DNA of 64,000 bases from Thalassobacillus_A hwangdonensis (GCF_042675915.1 NZ_JBHTKL010000002.1:62001-126000); one strand, 5' to 3'. Shown: positions 32,705 through 42,072, counted from the stretch's first letter. Program-made: numbers and translations. The notes: a model not told the origin generated them from the letters alone.

Positions 32705-33586
32705 ATGGGAATGAATACGAGATCGATGATTTTCACCCTTTATGGGGATTACATAAGGCATTACGGTAACAAAATTTGGATTGGCAGTCTGATCAGTCTC
32801 CTGAAGGAATTCGGACATAATGAACAGGCGGTCCGTGCAGCGATCTCACGCATGTATAAGCAAGGGTGGGTGGAATCGAAGAAAAAAGGTAACAAAAGCT
32901 ATTACTTCCTGACTGAACGTGGAGAGAAACGGATGGAAGAGGCTGCCGAACGTATTTTCAAATTCAACCCGGAAGATTGGGATGGGAAATGGCGGATGCT
33001 CATGTACACCATTCCGGAAACGAAGCGGAATGCCAGGGATGAGTTCCGTAAAGAACTCGTATGGAGCGGATTCGGTGCGATGTCCACCAGCACATGGATT
33101 TCACCGAACAATCTGGAGAAACAGGTGCGCGATCTAATTGAAAAGTATGAGATCGAGACGTATGTAGACTTTTTCGTATCTGAATACAAGGGTCCGAACG
33201 ACAGTCGTGAACTGGTGGAGAAATGTTGGAATCTCGATGAAATCAATGAAAAGTATAATGAATTCATCACCTATTACAGCCAGAAGTATGTCATCGATAA
33301 AAATAAGATCCAACGAGGCGATATGTCCGATGCGGAATGCTTTGTAGAACGGACGAATCTTGTACACGAATATCGTAAGTTTCTCTTCGTCGATCCTGGT
33401 CTGCCTGAGCAACTGCTGCCGGATAAATGGCTTGGAAGTCATGCGGGTTCATTGTTCAGTGAATATTACAGGGAACTAGCCGAGCCTGCATCAAGGTTTT
33501 TTGAAAAAGTGTTTGAAGATGGTAATGAATTGAAGCATAAAGACAAAGCCTATAATGCGATGGAACATCCGTTAATCATGGAATGA
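32705..33586 (+). CDS. paaX: PaaX family transcriptional repressor
   Basis: 293 residues. N-terminal winged-helix (MIFTLYGDYIRHYGNKIWIG, EQAVRAAISRMYKQGWVESK, SYYFLTERGEKRMEEA), central PaaX domain (DGKWRMLMYTIPETKRNARD, GFGAMSTSTWISPN) and C-terminal PaaX_C (LVHEYRKFLFVDPGLPEQLL, YYRELAEPA). In E. coli PaaX represses paa operons and is released by phenylacetyl-CoA, which here would be the pathway entry compound. Candidate operators are before this gene and paaA. Confidence 0.94.
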   Translation: MGMNTRSMIFTLYGDYIRHYGNKIWIGSLISLLKEFGHNEQAVRAAISRMYKQGWVESKKKGNKSYYFLTERGEKRMEEAAERIFKFNPEDWDGKWRMLMYTIPETKRNARDEFRKELVWSGFGAMSTSTWISPNNLEKQVRDLIEKYEIETYVDFFVSEYKGPNDSRELVEKCWNLDEINEKYNEFITYYSQKYVIDKNKIQRGDMSDAECFVERTNLVHEYRKFLFVDPGLPEQLLPDKWLGSHAGSLFSEYYRELAEPASRFFEKVFEDGNELKHKDKAYNAMEHPLIME

Positions 33587-33627
33587 AAAAATGTCCGCTT
33601 TCCTATATTGGAGGCGGACATTTTTTG
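33586..33627. terminator. Bidirectional terminator
   Basis: AAAAAATGTCCGC (33586-33598) pairs with GCGGACATTTTTT (33614-33626), between the convergent paaX and paaY-like genes. Confidence 0.8.
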
Positions 33628-33656
33628 TAATGGGGTTGGCGCTCACCTGGCCAACA

Positions 33657-34169
33657 TCAAGACTGTTCCTGCTGATATTCCTTCCCTTTTTGGACATAAG
33701 TATCGATCGACATCTGAATCATTTCAAAGTCCTTCTCGTTCAGTTCCCTTACGACCTTTCCAGGTGATCCGACAACCAGAGAGCGAGGTGGAATCTTCTT
33801 CCCTGGTGGAATAAGCGTGTTCGCACCGATGATCGTTTCTTCACCGATTACAGCGCCATCAAGAATCGTGGAACCCATACCGATAATGCAACGTTCCTCG
33901 ACCGTGCATCCATGCAAAATAACATTGTGGCCGACGGTGACTTCGTCTTTTACTACCAGTGGGAAACCTTCATAAAGGTGGCATGTGGCATTATCCTGGA
34001 TGCTGCATCGTTCGCCGATCGTAATCGGTGCTTCATCCCCGCGCAATACTGCGTTGTACCAGATCGTCGACTCTTTTCCGATGGTTACGTCCCCAATGAT
34101 ATGCGACCCAGGTGCTTCAAACACACTGGAGTGTACTTCGGGCTTTTTTCCGCCATATGTATGCTGCAT
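33657..34169 (-). CDS. paaY: Hexapeptide-repeat protein (PaaY/gamma carbonic anhydrase family)
   Basis: 170 residues of left-handed beta-helix: GDVTIGKESTIWYNAVLRGD, CSIQDNATCHLYEGFPLVVK, EVTVGHNVILHGCTVEERCI, IGMGSTILDGAVI. Metal-binding His pattern (H in CHLYEG, GHNVILHG) is retained. In E. coli PaaY beside PaaX is a thioesterase that clears ring-hydroxylated CoA by-products. Placement next to paaX supports PaaY; a housekeeping gamma carbonic anhydrase-like protein is the alternative. Confidence 0.8.
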   Translation of the reverse strand: MQHTYGGKKPEVHSSVFEAPGSHIIGDVTIGKESTIWYNAVLRGDEAPITIGERCSIQDNATCHLYEGFPLVVKDEVTVGHNVILHGCTVEERCIIGMGSTILDGAVIGEETIIGANTLIPPGKKIPPRSLVVGSPGKVVRELNEKDFEMIQMSIDTYVQKGKEYQQEQS

Positions 34170-34238
34170 GATTCTCCTCCTTTGAATTGTGTAAATTTTA
34201 GAATTATTATACCATTATTTTAACGAGGGGGGAAATTC

Positions 34239-35207
34239 ATGCAACAACTATGTGATCTATTGAACATCAACTATCCGATCATCCAAGGTGGGATGGGGAA
34301 CATCAGTAATGCACCGCTTGCTGCAGCAGTGTCTGAAGCTGGCGGGTTAGGCACAATCGGAGCAGGAACGATGGAGCCTGCGGAGCTGGAGCAGAAAATT
34401 GTGGAAGCACAATCGATGACTTCTCGCCCGATTGCCGTGAATATCGCGATTAAGGTTACACCTTATTTGAAGGAAATCGTAGAGCTTGTCATCAAGCATG
34501 ATGTACCAGTCGTCTCCTTATCTGCGGGGAATCCTGCTCCATTGATCCCTGTGTTCAAAGAAAAGGGCATCAAGGTGATCACCGTAACTGCTTCGGTAAG
34601 ACAGGCGGTGAAAGCGGAGCAGGCAGGAGCGGATGTGATTGTTGCGGAAGGCTATGAAGCAGCAGGAATCAACTCCAACCTGGAACTTACGACTATGACG
34701 CTGATTCCTCAAATCGCTGCAGCCGTGAAGGTTCCTGTAGTAGCCGCAGGTGGTATCGGTGATGGAAGAGGACTTGCTGCTGTTCTGTCTCTTGGAGCAA
34801 GCGGCGTGCAGATGGGGACCAGGCTGATTGCAACGAAGGAAGCACCTTTCCATGACGCTTACAAACAGACGCTTTTGGAAGCGAAGGAGAATGATACGGT
34901 CATTGTCGGAAGAACAGTAGGAAAAGTGCGCAGAGTAATGAATACACCTTATGCACAAAAGCTGCTGGAAAGTGAGAAGAACGGCGTATCGGTGGAAGAT
35001 TTTGATCAAATGACTTCCGAAGACTATCATAAGCAGGGTGCCATAGAAGGCAAGCTGTCAGAAGGATTCATCAATGGGGGGCAGGTTTCAGGTTTAATCG
35101 CTGATCTACCTACTGTCAAGCAATTGCTGACCTCGATGATGGAAGAGGCAGAAGCTCGCATCACTTCCATTCGAGCGTCTTTTAGCACCCTGAGGAAAAA
35201 CCTGTAA
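34239..35207 (+). CDS. Nitronate monooxygenase/FabK-like FMN protein
   Basis: 322 residues, TIM-barrel FMN family: NINYPIIQGGMGNISNAPLA, AGGLGTIGAGTM, DVIVAEGYEAAGIN, VPVVAAGGIGDGRGLAAVLS, GASGVQMGTRLIATKEAPFH. Could be a nitronate monooxygenase, enoyl-ACP reductase FabK type or an enoyl-CoA-handling flavoprotein. Its place in an aromatic CoA-ester island suggests a CoA-linked role, which is inference. Divergent from the paaY-like gene. AGGGGGGGA site. Confidence 0.82.
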   Translation: MQQLCDLLNINYPIIQGGMGNISNAPLAAAVSEAGGLGTIGAGTMEPAELEQKIVEAQSMTSRPIAVNIAIKVTPYLKEIVELVIKHDVPVVSLSAGNPAPLIPVFKEKGIKVITVTASVRQAVKAEQAGADVIVAEGYEAAGINSNLELTTMTLIPQIAAAVKVPVVAAGGIGDGRGLAAVLSLGASGVQMGTRLIATKEAPFHDAYKQTLLEAKENDTVIVGRTVGKVRRVMNTPYAQKLLESEKNGVSVEDFDQMTSEDYHKQGAIEGKLSEGFINGGQVSGLIADLPTVKQLLTSMMEEAEARITSIRASFSTLRKNL

Positions 35208-35237
35208 AACGTTGCAGAAATGCAGCGTTTTTTCTTT
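35206..35237 (+). terminator. Rho-independent terminator
   Basis: AAAACGTTGCA (35207-35217) pairs with TGCAGCGTTTTTT (35221-35233). Confidence 0.75.
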
Positions 35238-35324
35238 GTCCAAAAGCCTCAGAATAGCAGGAAATACAGGGTTTAAGTCGAATTGTTTAGTAGGAGGATT
35301 TGTAAGCAATATTCTGAAAATAAA

Positions 35325-35373
35325 TTGACGAACTATCCTCTGAATGATACTATAACGGTAATATTACGTTATA
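35325..35373 (+). promoter_or_regulatory. Promoter and palindromic operator of the ABC operon
   Basis: TTGACG (35325-35330), 17 bases, TACTAT (35348-35353). From 35351 to 35373 runs a near-perfect palindrome, TATAACG/CGTTATA arms around TAATATTA, overlapping the -10 and start point. Repressor unknown. No T-box was seen in the ~110-base leader. Confidence 0.5.
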
Positions 35374-35485
35374 CATAGTGAGTATTATAATAAAATGTAA
35401 TCGCTTCCATGACGAACTGGTGAGATGATCACGATTCTTGGCGAATCGAGATTTCATAAATAACAAAATAACGAGGGGGACCAAA

Positions 35486-36475
35486 ATGAAAAGAGGTTTA
35501 GGAGTAATTTCGTTGTTGGTGTTGAGTTTGATTTTGTTGGTTGGGTGCGGCAGTGAAGATGCATCCGGTTCGGAAGAGAGTGTCACGGTAGGAATCACAC
35601 AGATTGTGGAACATCCATCCTTGGATGCAGCTACAGAAGGGTTCAAGAAGGCTTTGGAAGATAACGGTTACGTTGAAGGAGAAAATATCGAGTATGATGA
35701 GCAGCTAGCTCAAGGCGATATGAATAATGCTCAGACGATTGCGAAGAACTTCGCTGGTGACGAAGTTGATATGATCTTTGCTAATGCTACACCTAGTGCA
35801 CAGGCTGCGCTGAATGCTACAAAGGAGATTCCAATCGTATTCACATCTGTAACAGACCCGGTTGGTGCGGAATTGGTTACATCATTTGAAGAGCCGGGCG
35901 ACAACATCACAGGTACTTCCGATACACATCCAGATGCAATCCCTCAGACAATCAACTTCATTGTGGATGAAATCGGAGCGAAATCGATCGGTGTCATCTA
36001 TAACTCTGGTGAACAGAATTCTACAGTACAAGTAGATACTGTCAAAGAAGCTTTGGAAGGTACGGATGTTGAGCTTGTTGAAGCAACAGTTTCAACTTCT
36101 GCAGAGGTACAGCAGGCGGCAGAATCCCTGGTTGGACGTGCGGATGCAATCTATGTACCGACGGATAACACAGTGGTTTCTGCATTGGAAGCTGTTCTTG
36201 GCGTTGCAGAATCAGAACAGATCCCTGTATTTGCAGGTGAATTGGATTCAGTAGAACGTGGAGCACTTGCAGGTAGTGGGTTCAGCTATGAAGACCTTGG
36301 ATATGAAACTGGTGAAATGGCTGCTCAGATCCTGAAAGGTGATAAAGATCCATCTGAAATCGAAGTCTCTTATCCAAAGAATTTGAAATTGGTCATCAAT
36401 AAAGAAGCTGCTGAGAAAATGGGCGTAGAGATCAAGGAAGAGTGGAGCGAAAAAGCTGAGTTTCTGGGTGAATAA
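35486..36475 (+). CDS. TrpX-type ABC transporter substrate-binding lipoprotein
   Basis: 329 residues from ATG 35486 behind GAGGGGGA (the upstream in-frame TTG lacks a site). Lipoprotein signal with lipobox LVGC. ABC_sub_bind family: VGITQIVEHPSLDAATEGFK, GDMNNAQTIAKNFAGDEVDM, PIVFTSVTDPVGAELV, GVIYNSGEQNS, VPTDNTVVSALEAVLGVAES. Streptococcal TrpX of this family binds tryptophan; an aromatic amino acid or acid is plausible here given the phenylalanine genes downstream. Confidence 0.87.
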   Translation: MKRGLGVISLLVLSLILLVGCGSEDASGSEESVTVGITQIVEHPSLDAATEGFKKALEDNGYVEGENIEYDEQLAQGDMNNAQTIAKNFAGDEVDMIFANATPSAQAALNATKEIPIVFTSVTDPVGAELVTSFEEPGDNITGTSDTHPDAIPQTINFIVDEIGAKSIGVIYNSGEQNSTVQVDTVKEALEGTDVELVEATVSTSAEVQQAAESLVGRADAIYVPTDNTVVSALEAVLGVAESEQIPVFAGELDSVERGALAGSGFSYEDLGYETGEMAAQILKGDKDPSEIEVSYPKNLKLVINKEAAEKMGVEIKEEWSEKAEFLGE

Positions 36476-36495
36476 ACAGAAAGGATGATTCAATC

Positions 36496-37509
36496 ATGTT
36501 TACAGCAGTATTTGGATCCGTGGAATCCGGAATCATTTACGCAATCATGGCCCTTGGTGTTTATTTATCCTTTCGAATCCTTGACTTCCCAGACCTTACA
36601 GTAGACGGAAGCTTTGTAACTGGAGCAGCTGTCGCGGCGATCATGATCGTGAACGGGATCAACCCGTTCATCGCAACAGTGACCGCTCTGGTTGTCGGAT
36701 TTGTTGCCGGTTGTATTACCGGCGTGCTACATACGATAGGTAAAATCAATGCTTTGTTATCAGGGATACTGATGATGATTGCGCTTTATTCGATCAACTT
36801 GAGGATCATGGGGAGATCGAATGTTCCATTATTAAGTCAGGAAACTTCATTTACACATGTGGAAGGAATATGGGCGAGCCTCGGTATTGATCAGTTCATC
36901 AATGGAGTGTTCAATTCCATCGGGCTTGGCGATTACACACCTTCAACATGGTCCATCTTGTTTTTCATGATCATCGTTACACTGGCTGTGAAGTTTTTGA
37001 CCGATATGTTCCTGAAAACGGAAATCGGGCTTGCTGTCCGGGCAACTGGTGATAACAAACGAATGATCCGCAGCTTTTCTGCGAATACGAATCTATTAGT
37101 CATTCTTGGACTGGGTCTATCAAATGCTATGGTAGCTTTCTCCGGCGCCTTGATTGCACAGTATGGTTCCTTTGCAGATGTCGGTATGGGGATCGGAATG
37201 ATCATCATCGGCCTCGCCTCCGTCATTATCGGAGAGGCGTTGTTCGGTACGAAGACGATTGCGCGTACGACGCTTGCAGTCATCGGTGGAGCGATCATCT
37301 ACCGCATCGTCGTCAGCCTAGCACTGCGTGTCGACTTCCTGGAAACAGGCGATATGAAGCTGATTACAGCAACCATCGTTATCGTCGCCCTCGTTCTTCC
37401 GAAGGTGATGGATAACTATAAAGATAAAAAGCGGAAAAAACGTAAGCACCAGGAGCGGATGGCGAAATATTCTTCGGATGAGGAGGAACATCATGCTGCA
37501 GCTAAATAA
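36496..37509 (+). CDS. ABC transporter permease (TrpY type)
   Basis: 337 residues with about nine hydrophobic helices, starting VESGIIYAIMALGVYLSFRI; PDLTVDGSFVTGAAVAAIMI and LAVRATGDNKRMIRSF (cytoplasmic loop for the ATPase). Charged tail KDKKRKKRKHQERM. Branched-chain/TrpY permease family. Twenty bases after the binding-protein gene. Confidence 0.87.
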   Translation: MFTAVFGSVESGIIYAIMALGVYLSFRILDFPDLTVDGSFVTGAAVAAIMIVNGINPFIATVTALVVGFVAGCITGVLHTIGKINALLSGILMMIALYSINLRIMGRSNVPLLSQETSFTHVEGIWASLGIDQFINGVFNSIGLGDYTPSTWSILFFMIIVTLAVKFLTDMFLKTEIGLAVRATGDNKRMIRSFSANTNLLVILGLGLSNAMVAFSGALIAQYGSFADVGMGIGMIIIGLASVIIGEALFGTKTIARTTLAVIGGAIIYRIVVSLALRVDFLETGDMKLITATIVIVALVLPKVMDNYKDKKRKKRKHQERMAKYSSDEEEHHAAAK

Positions 37510-38287
37510 CATTCATAAAGTCTTCAATGAAGACACGCCGGATGAAAAGATTGCACTCGATGACATCAACCTCACGCTCGAACCGGGAGATTTCGTCACC
37601 GTCATCGGAAGTAACGGTGCAGGGAAATCGACATTGATGAACATCGTGTCTGGGGTCCTATTGCCGGATACCGGCTTAGTGAAAATCAATAACAAAGACG
37701 TCTCGATGGTTCCGGAATATAAGCGGTCGAAGATGATCGGCAGGGTATTCCAGGATCCGATGGCAGGTACTGCGCCTACCATGACGATTGAAGAAAATCT
37801 GGCGATGGCGTATTCCCGTAATCGAACCAGAACATTAAAAAAAGGTGTGACAAAGCGGAGGAGGCAGCATTTCAAAGAAGTACTGGAAAGCCTTCATCTC
37901 GGTTTGGAAAACCGTTTCAATGCGAAGGTCGGACTCCTGTCAGGTGGAGAACGCCAGGCTTTATCACTGCTGATGGCAACTTTCACAGAGCCTGAAATCC
38001 TACTATTAGATGAGCACACGGCTGCACTGGATCCATCCAGAGCAGAGCTGATTACGAATCTAACGAAAGAAATCGTTGAGGAATATCAACTGACGACCAT
38101 GATGGTTACACACAATATGCAGCAGGCGCTGGACCTTGGAAATCGTTTGATCATGATGGATAAAGGCCAAATCATTCTGGAAGTGAATGAGGAAGAAAAG
38201 AAAGGTTTGACCGTCAAGAAACTATTAGCCGAATTCCAGCGTATTCGTGGAGAACAAATGGCGAGCGATCGAGCATTGCTCAGTTGA
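37493..38287 (+). CDS. ABC transporter ATP-binding protein (TrpZ type)
   Basis: 264 residues from ATG 37493 with AGGAGGA upstream, overlapping the permease gene by 17 bases. Walker A VIGSNGAGKSTLMN, signature LLSGGERQALSLLMA, Walker B EILLLDEHTAALDP, switch His in MMVTHNMQQ. Powers the upstream permease. Confidence 0.92.
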   Translation: MLQLNNIHKVFNEDTPDEKIALDDINLTLEPGDFVTVIGSNGAGKSTLMNIVSGVLLPDTGLVKINNKDVSMVPEYKRSKMIGRVFQDPMAGTAPTMTIEENLAMAYSRNRTRTLKKGVTKRRRQHFKEVLESLHLGLENRFNAKVGLLSGGERQALSLLMATFTEPEILLLDEHTAALDPSRAELITNLTKEIVEEYQLTTMMVTHNMQQALDLGNRLIMMDKGQIILEVNEEEKKGLTVKKLLAEFQRIRGEQMASDRALLS

Positions 38288-38318
38288 TATGTGGTGGTCT
38301 ATGGACTGCCGATGCAGA

Positions 38319-38346
38319 AAAGATGCCTTTTTTGGCATTTTTTTTG
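38319..38346 (+). terminator. Terminator after the ABC operon
   Basis: AAGATGCC (38320-38327) pairs with GGCATTTT, followed by T run to 38345. Confidence 0.55.
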
Positions 38347-38375
38347 CACGTTAAGAACAGGTAAGGGGGGATGCC

Positions 38376-38765
38376 ATGAAACCGGGTATGGAGATTGGTC
38401 AGAAAGCCACGCACACCATCACGGTCACTGACGAGATGTTTGCGAGCTTCGAGGGAGAAGTCGTCCATCCTACGTATTCTACGGTTTCCATGGTCTATCA
38501 CATGGAATGGACAGCAAGGAAAATCATCCTTCCATTCCTTGAGGAAGACGAGGAAGGCATGGGGGCGGCGGTCAACATCAAGCATGTACGCCCAGCTCCA
38601 AAGGGTTCGACAATCATCGTCACAGCAGAACTTACAAAGATCAAAGAGAATGTTGTCCTTACAGAAATGACAGCAGAAAGCGAAGGGGAACTTGTGGGAT
38701 TGGGAGAAGTGAAACAGGTCATCCTGCCAAAAAAGAAAATCAAACAGATGTTGATGGCCGATTAG
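38376..38765 (+). CDS. FlK-like hot-dog thioesterase
   Basis: 129 residues. Hot-dog fold with the catalytic triad arrangement of fluoroacetyl-CoA thioesterase: Thr in YSTVSMV, Glu in YHMEWTA, His in NIKHVRPAPKGST. Full-length. In this operon it likely releases CoA from dead-end or toxic acyl-CoAs (role similar to PaaI), which would keep CoA free; inference from context. Followed 13 bases later by phenylalanine dehydrogenase. Confidence 0.82.
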   Translation: MKPGMEIGQKATHTITVTDEMFASFEGEVVHPTYSTVSMVYHMEWTARKIILPFLEEDEEGMGAAVNIKHVRPAPKGSTIIVTAELTKIKENVVLTEMTAESEGELVGLGEVKQVILPKKKIKQMLMAD

Positions 38766-38778
38766 AGGAGGAGACACG

Positions 38779-39948
38779 ATGAACACATTTACTAAAAAAG
38801 ATTCCTTGAAAGTCACGAATATGGAAGGAAGTGCTCGCGATATGGATTTCTTTGAACGAATCCAGGAGCATCAACAAGTTCTGTTCTGTAATGATGAGGA
38901 AACTGGGTTGAAAGCGATCATCGCAATACATGATACAACGCTTGGTCCGGCGCTCGGAGGATGCCGCATGCAGCCATATGAAAGTGTCGATGCCGCATTG
39001 GAAGACGTTCTACGTCTATCAAAAGGGATGACCTACAAATGTGCTGCGGCCGATGTTGATTTCGGTGGAGGAAAAGCCGTCATCATCGGAGACCCGAAAA
39101 CAGATAAAAATCCAGAGATGTTCCGGGCATTCGGCCAATTCGTAGATTCATTGAATGGCCGCTTCTATACAGGAACTGACATGGGTACGACTCCGAGCGA
39201 CTTCGTCCATGCATTGAAAGAAACCAACTGCATCGTGGGCGTCAATGAAGAATATGGTGGAAGCGGAGATTCCTCCGTACCGACGGCCCTTGGTGTCATG
39301 TATGGATTGAAGGCGACGAACCAGGCAGTTTGGGGAAGTCAGGAATTAGGCGGTAAAGCGTACGCGATTCAGGGCCTTGGAAAAGTAGGATTCAAAGTAG
39401 CCGAGCAATTGCTTCAGGAAGGTGCTGACCTTTACGTGTCGGATATCAACCAGGAAGCGCTCGACTTGATAGTAGCTAAATCCAAAGAGCTTGGTGGCAA
39501 GGTGGAAGTCGTCAGTGCAGAAGAAATTTATGGTGTCGATGCGGATGTATTCGTACCTTGTGCACTAGGTGGAATCCTTAACGATCAGACAATTGAACAG
39601 CTTAAAGTTCGTGCAGTAGCGGGTTCTGCAAATAACCAGCTGCTTGAAACGAGACACGGTAAAGTACTGCAGGATAAAGGGATCCTTTATGCACCGGATT
39701 ACATTGTCAATGCTGGAGGACTAGTACAAGTTGCCGATGAGCTTTATGAGCCGAACAAAGCGCGTGTTCTTCAGAAAACAAGAGCAATCTATGAATCTCT
39801 GATTGATGTTTATCAACAATCGATCGAAAAAGGGATCACTACAGTAGAAGCTGCCAACAATCTTTGTGAACAGCGGATCGAAGCACGTACGAAGCGTAAC
39901 AGCTTTTTCTCACATGCCAAACGACCAAAATGGGCGGTACGTAACTGA
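38779..39948 (+). CDS. pdh: Phenylalanine dehydrogenase
   Basis: 389 residues of the Glu/Leu/Phe/Val dehydrogenase family. GPALGGCRMQPYESVDAALE, LSKGMTYKCAAADVDFGGGK (catalytic Lys), GTDMGTTPSDFVHALKETN, GGSGDSSVPTA, NAD fold IQGLGKVGFKVAEQLL, and C-terminal SFFSHAKRPKWAVRN. The region around GGGK and ETNCIVGV, and the C-terminal KPKW-type ending, match phenylalanine rather than leucine dehydrogenases of Bacillus. Oxidatively deaminates L-Phe to phenylpyruvate with NAD+. Directly upstream of the E1alpha gene. Confidence 0.87.
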   Translation: MNTFTKKDSLKVTNMEGSARDMDFFERIQEHQQVLFCNDEETGLKAIIAIHDTTLGPALGGCRMQPYESVDAALEDVLRLSKGMTYKCAAADVDFGGGKAVIIGDPKTDKNPEMFRAFGQFVDSLNGRFYTGTDMGTTPSDFVHALKETNCIVGVNEEYGGSGDSSVPTALGVMYGLKATNQAVWGSQELGGKAYAIQGLGKVGFKVAEQLLQEGADLYVSDINQEALDLIVAKSKELGGKVEVVSAEEIYGVDADVFVPCALGGILNDQTIEQLKVRAVAGSANNQLLETRHGKVLQDKGILYAPDYIVNAGGLVQVADELYEPNKARVLQKTRAIYESLIDVYQQSIEKGITTVEAANNLCEQRIEARTKRNSFFSHAKRPKWAVRN

Positions 39949-39985
39949 CAACAACAAGACTGCGTGAATAGAAAAGGGTGACGAG

Positions 39986-41071
39986 ATGGAAAAACAATTT
40001 CCGATACAAACATGGGTGGATGGTAATGGGAATATTACCGAACCATCTTATGAAGAAAAAGTAACAGAAGAATTGACGAAGAAGTTTTACAAACATATGG
40101 TGCGCATCCGTACCTTTGACCGCAAAGGGATCAGCCTTCAGCGTCAGGGCCGGATCGGTACTTATGCACCTTATGAAGGACAGGAAGCTTCCCAGGTCGG
40201 AAGTGCGCTGGCGTTGCAGGGAGAAGACTGGATGTTCCCTTCCTATCGCGATCACGGCGCAACGATGACATTCGGACATTCATTATTGAATATTCTTTTA
40301 TTCTGGAATGGTAGAAATGAAGGGTGTGTACCACCTGAAGGAAAAAATATTTTCCCACCAGGGATTCCGATTGCCACACAGCTTCCGCATGCGGTCGGAG
40401 CGGCTTACGCAGAAAAACGGAAAGGTACGGATAACGCAGCGATTGTCTACTTTGGCGATGGCGCGACATCCGAAGGTGATTTCCATGAAGGGTTGAACAT
40501 GGCGAGCGTATTCGATGCTCCGGTAGTATTTTTCAACCAGAACAATCACTATGCAATTTCAGTACCTGTAGAAAAACAAATGAAGACAAAAACCATCGCA
40601 CAAAAGGCACTGGCATATGATATTCCTGGTGTACGTATTGATGGGAATGACATCTTCGCTGTTTATTTTGAAACGTTGAAAGCGCTTGATCGCGCGCGAA
40701 ATGGTGATGGACCAACTTTGATCGAAGCGGTGACGTGGCGTTATGGTGCCCATACGACTGCAGATGATCCGACAAAGTACCGTGATCAGTCACAAAGTGA
40801 TGAGCGACGGGATACGACCGATCCACTCGTCCGACTGGAGCGATTGATGAAAAATCAGGGGTATTTCGATACTCAATGGGCAGAGGAAATCCAGCGCGAA
40901 GCTTCTGAAGAAGTAGATGCAGCTGTCAAAGCGATGGAAGAGTTCCCTAAAGCAGATCCAGCTGACATTTTCGATCATGTGTATGAAACAGCAACATGGT
41001 CACTCAAGGAACAAAAAGAAAACTACCTCCAGTGGAAAAGGGGTGAACCAACATGGAAACAACATCAGTGA
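39986..41071 (+). CDS. 2-oxoacid dehydrogenase E1 alpha (proposed phenylpyruvate dehydrogenase)
   Basis: 361 residues. Thiamine diphosphate motif GDGATSEGDFHEGLNMASVF then FNQNNHYAIS; YEGQEASQVGSALAL and SYRDHGATM; phosphorylation-loop-like YGAHTTADDPTKYRD. PdhA/BkdA family. Its place directly after phenylalanine dehydrogenase, with E1 beta and E2 following and phenylacetyl-CoA genes upstream, suggests phenylpyruvate as substrate. Branched-chain 2-oxoacids are the alternative. Overlaps E1 beta by 19 bases. Confidence 0.85.
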   Translation: MEKQFPIQTWVDGNGNITEPSYEEKVTEELTKKFYKHMVRIRTFDRKGISLQRQGRIGTYAPYEGQEASQVGSALALQGEDWMFPSYRDHGATMTFGHSLLNILLFWNGRNEGCVPPEGKNIFPPGIPIATQLPHAVGAAYAEKRKGTDNAAIVYFGDGATSEGDFHEGLNMASVFDAPVVFFNQNNHYAISVPVEKQMKTKTIAQKALAYDIPGVRIDGNDIFAVYFETLKALDRARNGDGPTLIEAVTWRYGAHTTADDPTKYRDQSQSDERRDTTDPLVRLERLMKNQGYFDTQWAEEIQREASEEVDAAVKAMEEFPKADPADIFDHVYETATWSLKEQKENYLQWKRGEPTWKQHQ

Positions 41072-42051
41072 AAACCAATACACTCACACTAGTCCAGGCC
41101 ATTACTGATGGCATGCGGACAATGCTGAAGGAAAGTGAAGAGGTTCTAGTACTCGGTGAAGATGTCGGTAAAAACGGGGGAGTGTTCCGAGCTACGGATA
41201 CACTTCAGGATGAATTCGGTGAAGACAGAGTAATGGATACGCCGTTAAGTGAAGCTGGCTTTATAGGTGCAGCGATCGGGATGGCGGTCAATGGGTTCCG
41301 TCCTGTAGCTGAAATTCAATTTCTTGGGTTCATTTATCCTGCATATGAGCAGATCATGACTCACGCCTCACGTCTTCGTGCGAGAACGATGGGCCATTAT
41401 ACAGTTCCAATGGTCATCCGTGCGCCTTATGGTGCAGGGGTCCGCGCTCCGGAAATCCATTCAGATAGTACGGAAGCGATTTTCACACATATGCCTGGGC
41501 TCAAAGTAGTTTGCCCGTCATCTCCTTATGATGCAAAAGGGCTTCTCATTGCAGCGATCGAGGATCCAGACCCGGTGCTGTTCCTGGAACCGATGCGCAG
41601 CTATCGTTCATCACGTGATGAAGTTCCTGAGGGCAAATACACGGTTGAAATCGGCAAAGCCAACCTGCTTCGTGAAGGGGAAGATGTCACTGTCATCTCA
41701 TGGGGTGCAATGGTTCCGGTAGCTTTGAAAGCAGCAGATAAAATGAAAGAGAAAGGGATCCATTGTGATGTGATCGACCTCAGGTCCCTGTCTCCGATCG
41801 ATAAAGATGCGATTGCAGAATCCGTACAAAAAACAGGAAGAACTGTCATCGTTCATGAAGCACATGCAACAGGTGGAGTCGGAAATGATGTCATCTCCAT
41901 CATCAACGATACTTCTTTCCTATATCAGAAAGCACCAGTCGAACGTGTGACAGGCTTTGACTCTCCTGTACCGTTCTTCGGTTTTGAGGACGATTACCTT
42001 CCGACACCAGAACGGGTAATGGATGGAATCGAGAAAGTTTTCAATTACTGA
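41053..42051 (+). CDS. 2-oxoacid dehydrogenase E1 beta
   Basis: 332 residues. LGEDVGKNGGVFRATDTLQD, TPLSEAGFIGAAIGMAVNGF, AEIQFLGFIYPAYEQIMTHA and the C-terminal domain (LRSLSPIDKDAIAESVQKTG, VHEAHATGGVGND). Forms the E1 heterotetramer with the alpha subunit encoded just upstream. GGGGTG site inside the alpha gene. Confidence 0.88.
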   Translation: METTSVKTNTLTLVQAITDGMRTMLKESEEVLVLGEDVGKNGGVFRATDTLQDEFGEDRVMDTPLSEAGFIGAAIGMAVNGFRPVAEIQFLGFIYPAYEQIMTHASRLRARTMGHYTVPMVIRAPYGAGVRAPEIHSDSTEAIFTHMPGLKVVCPSSPYDAKGLLIAAIEDPDPVLFLEPMRSYRSSRDEVPEGKYTVEIGKANLLREGEDVTVISWGAMVPVALKAADKMKEKGIHCDVIDLRSLSPIDKDAIAESVQKTGRTVIVHEAHATGGVGNDVISIINDTSFLYQKAPVERVTGFDSPVPFFGFEDDYLPTPERVMDGIEKVFNY

Positions 42052-42072
42052 AGCTAGAGAGGGGGTACCAAG

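Noticed and set aside
35374..35485. T-box or other riboswitch before the TrpX-type operon
   Set aside because: The leader is short and lacks the T-box conserved sequence and an antiterminator/terminator pair.
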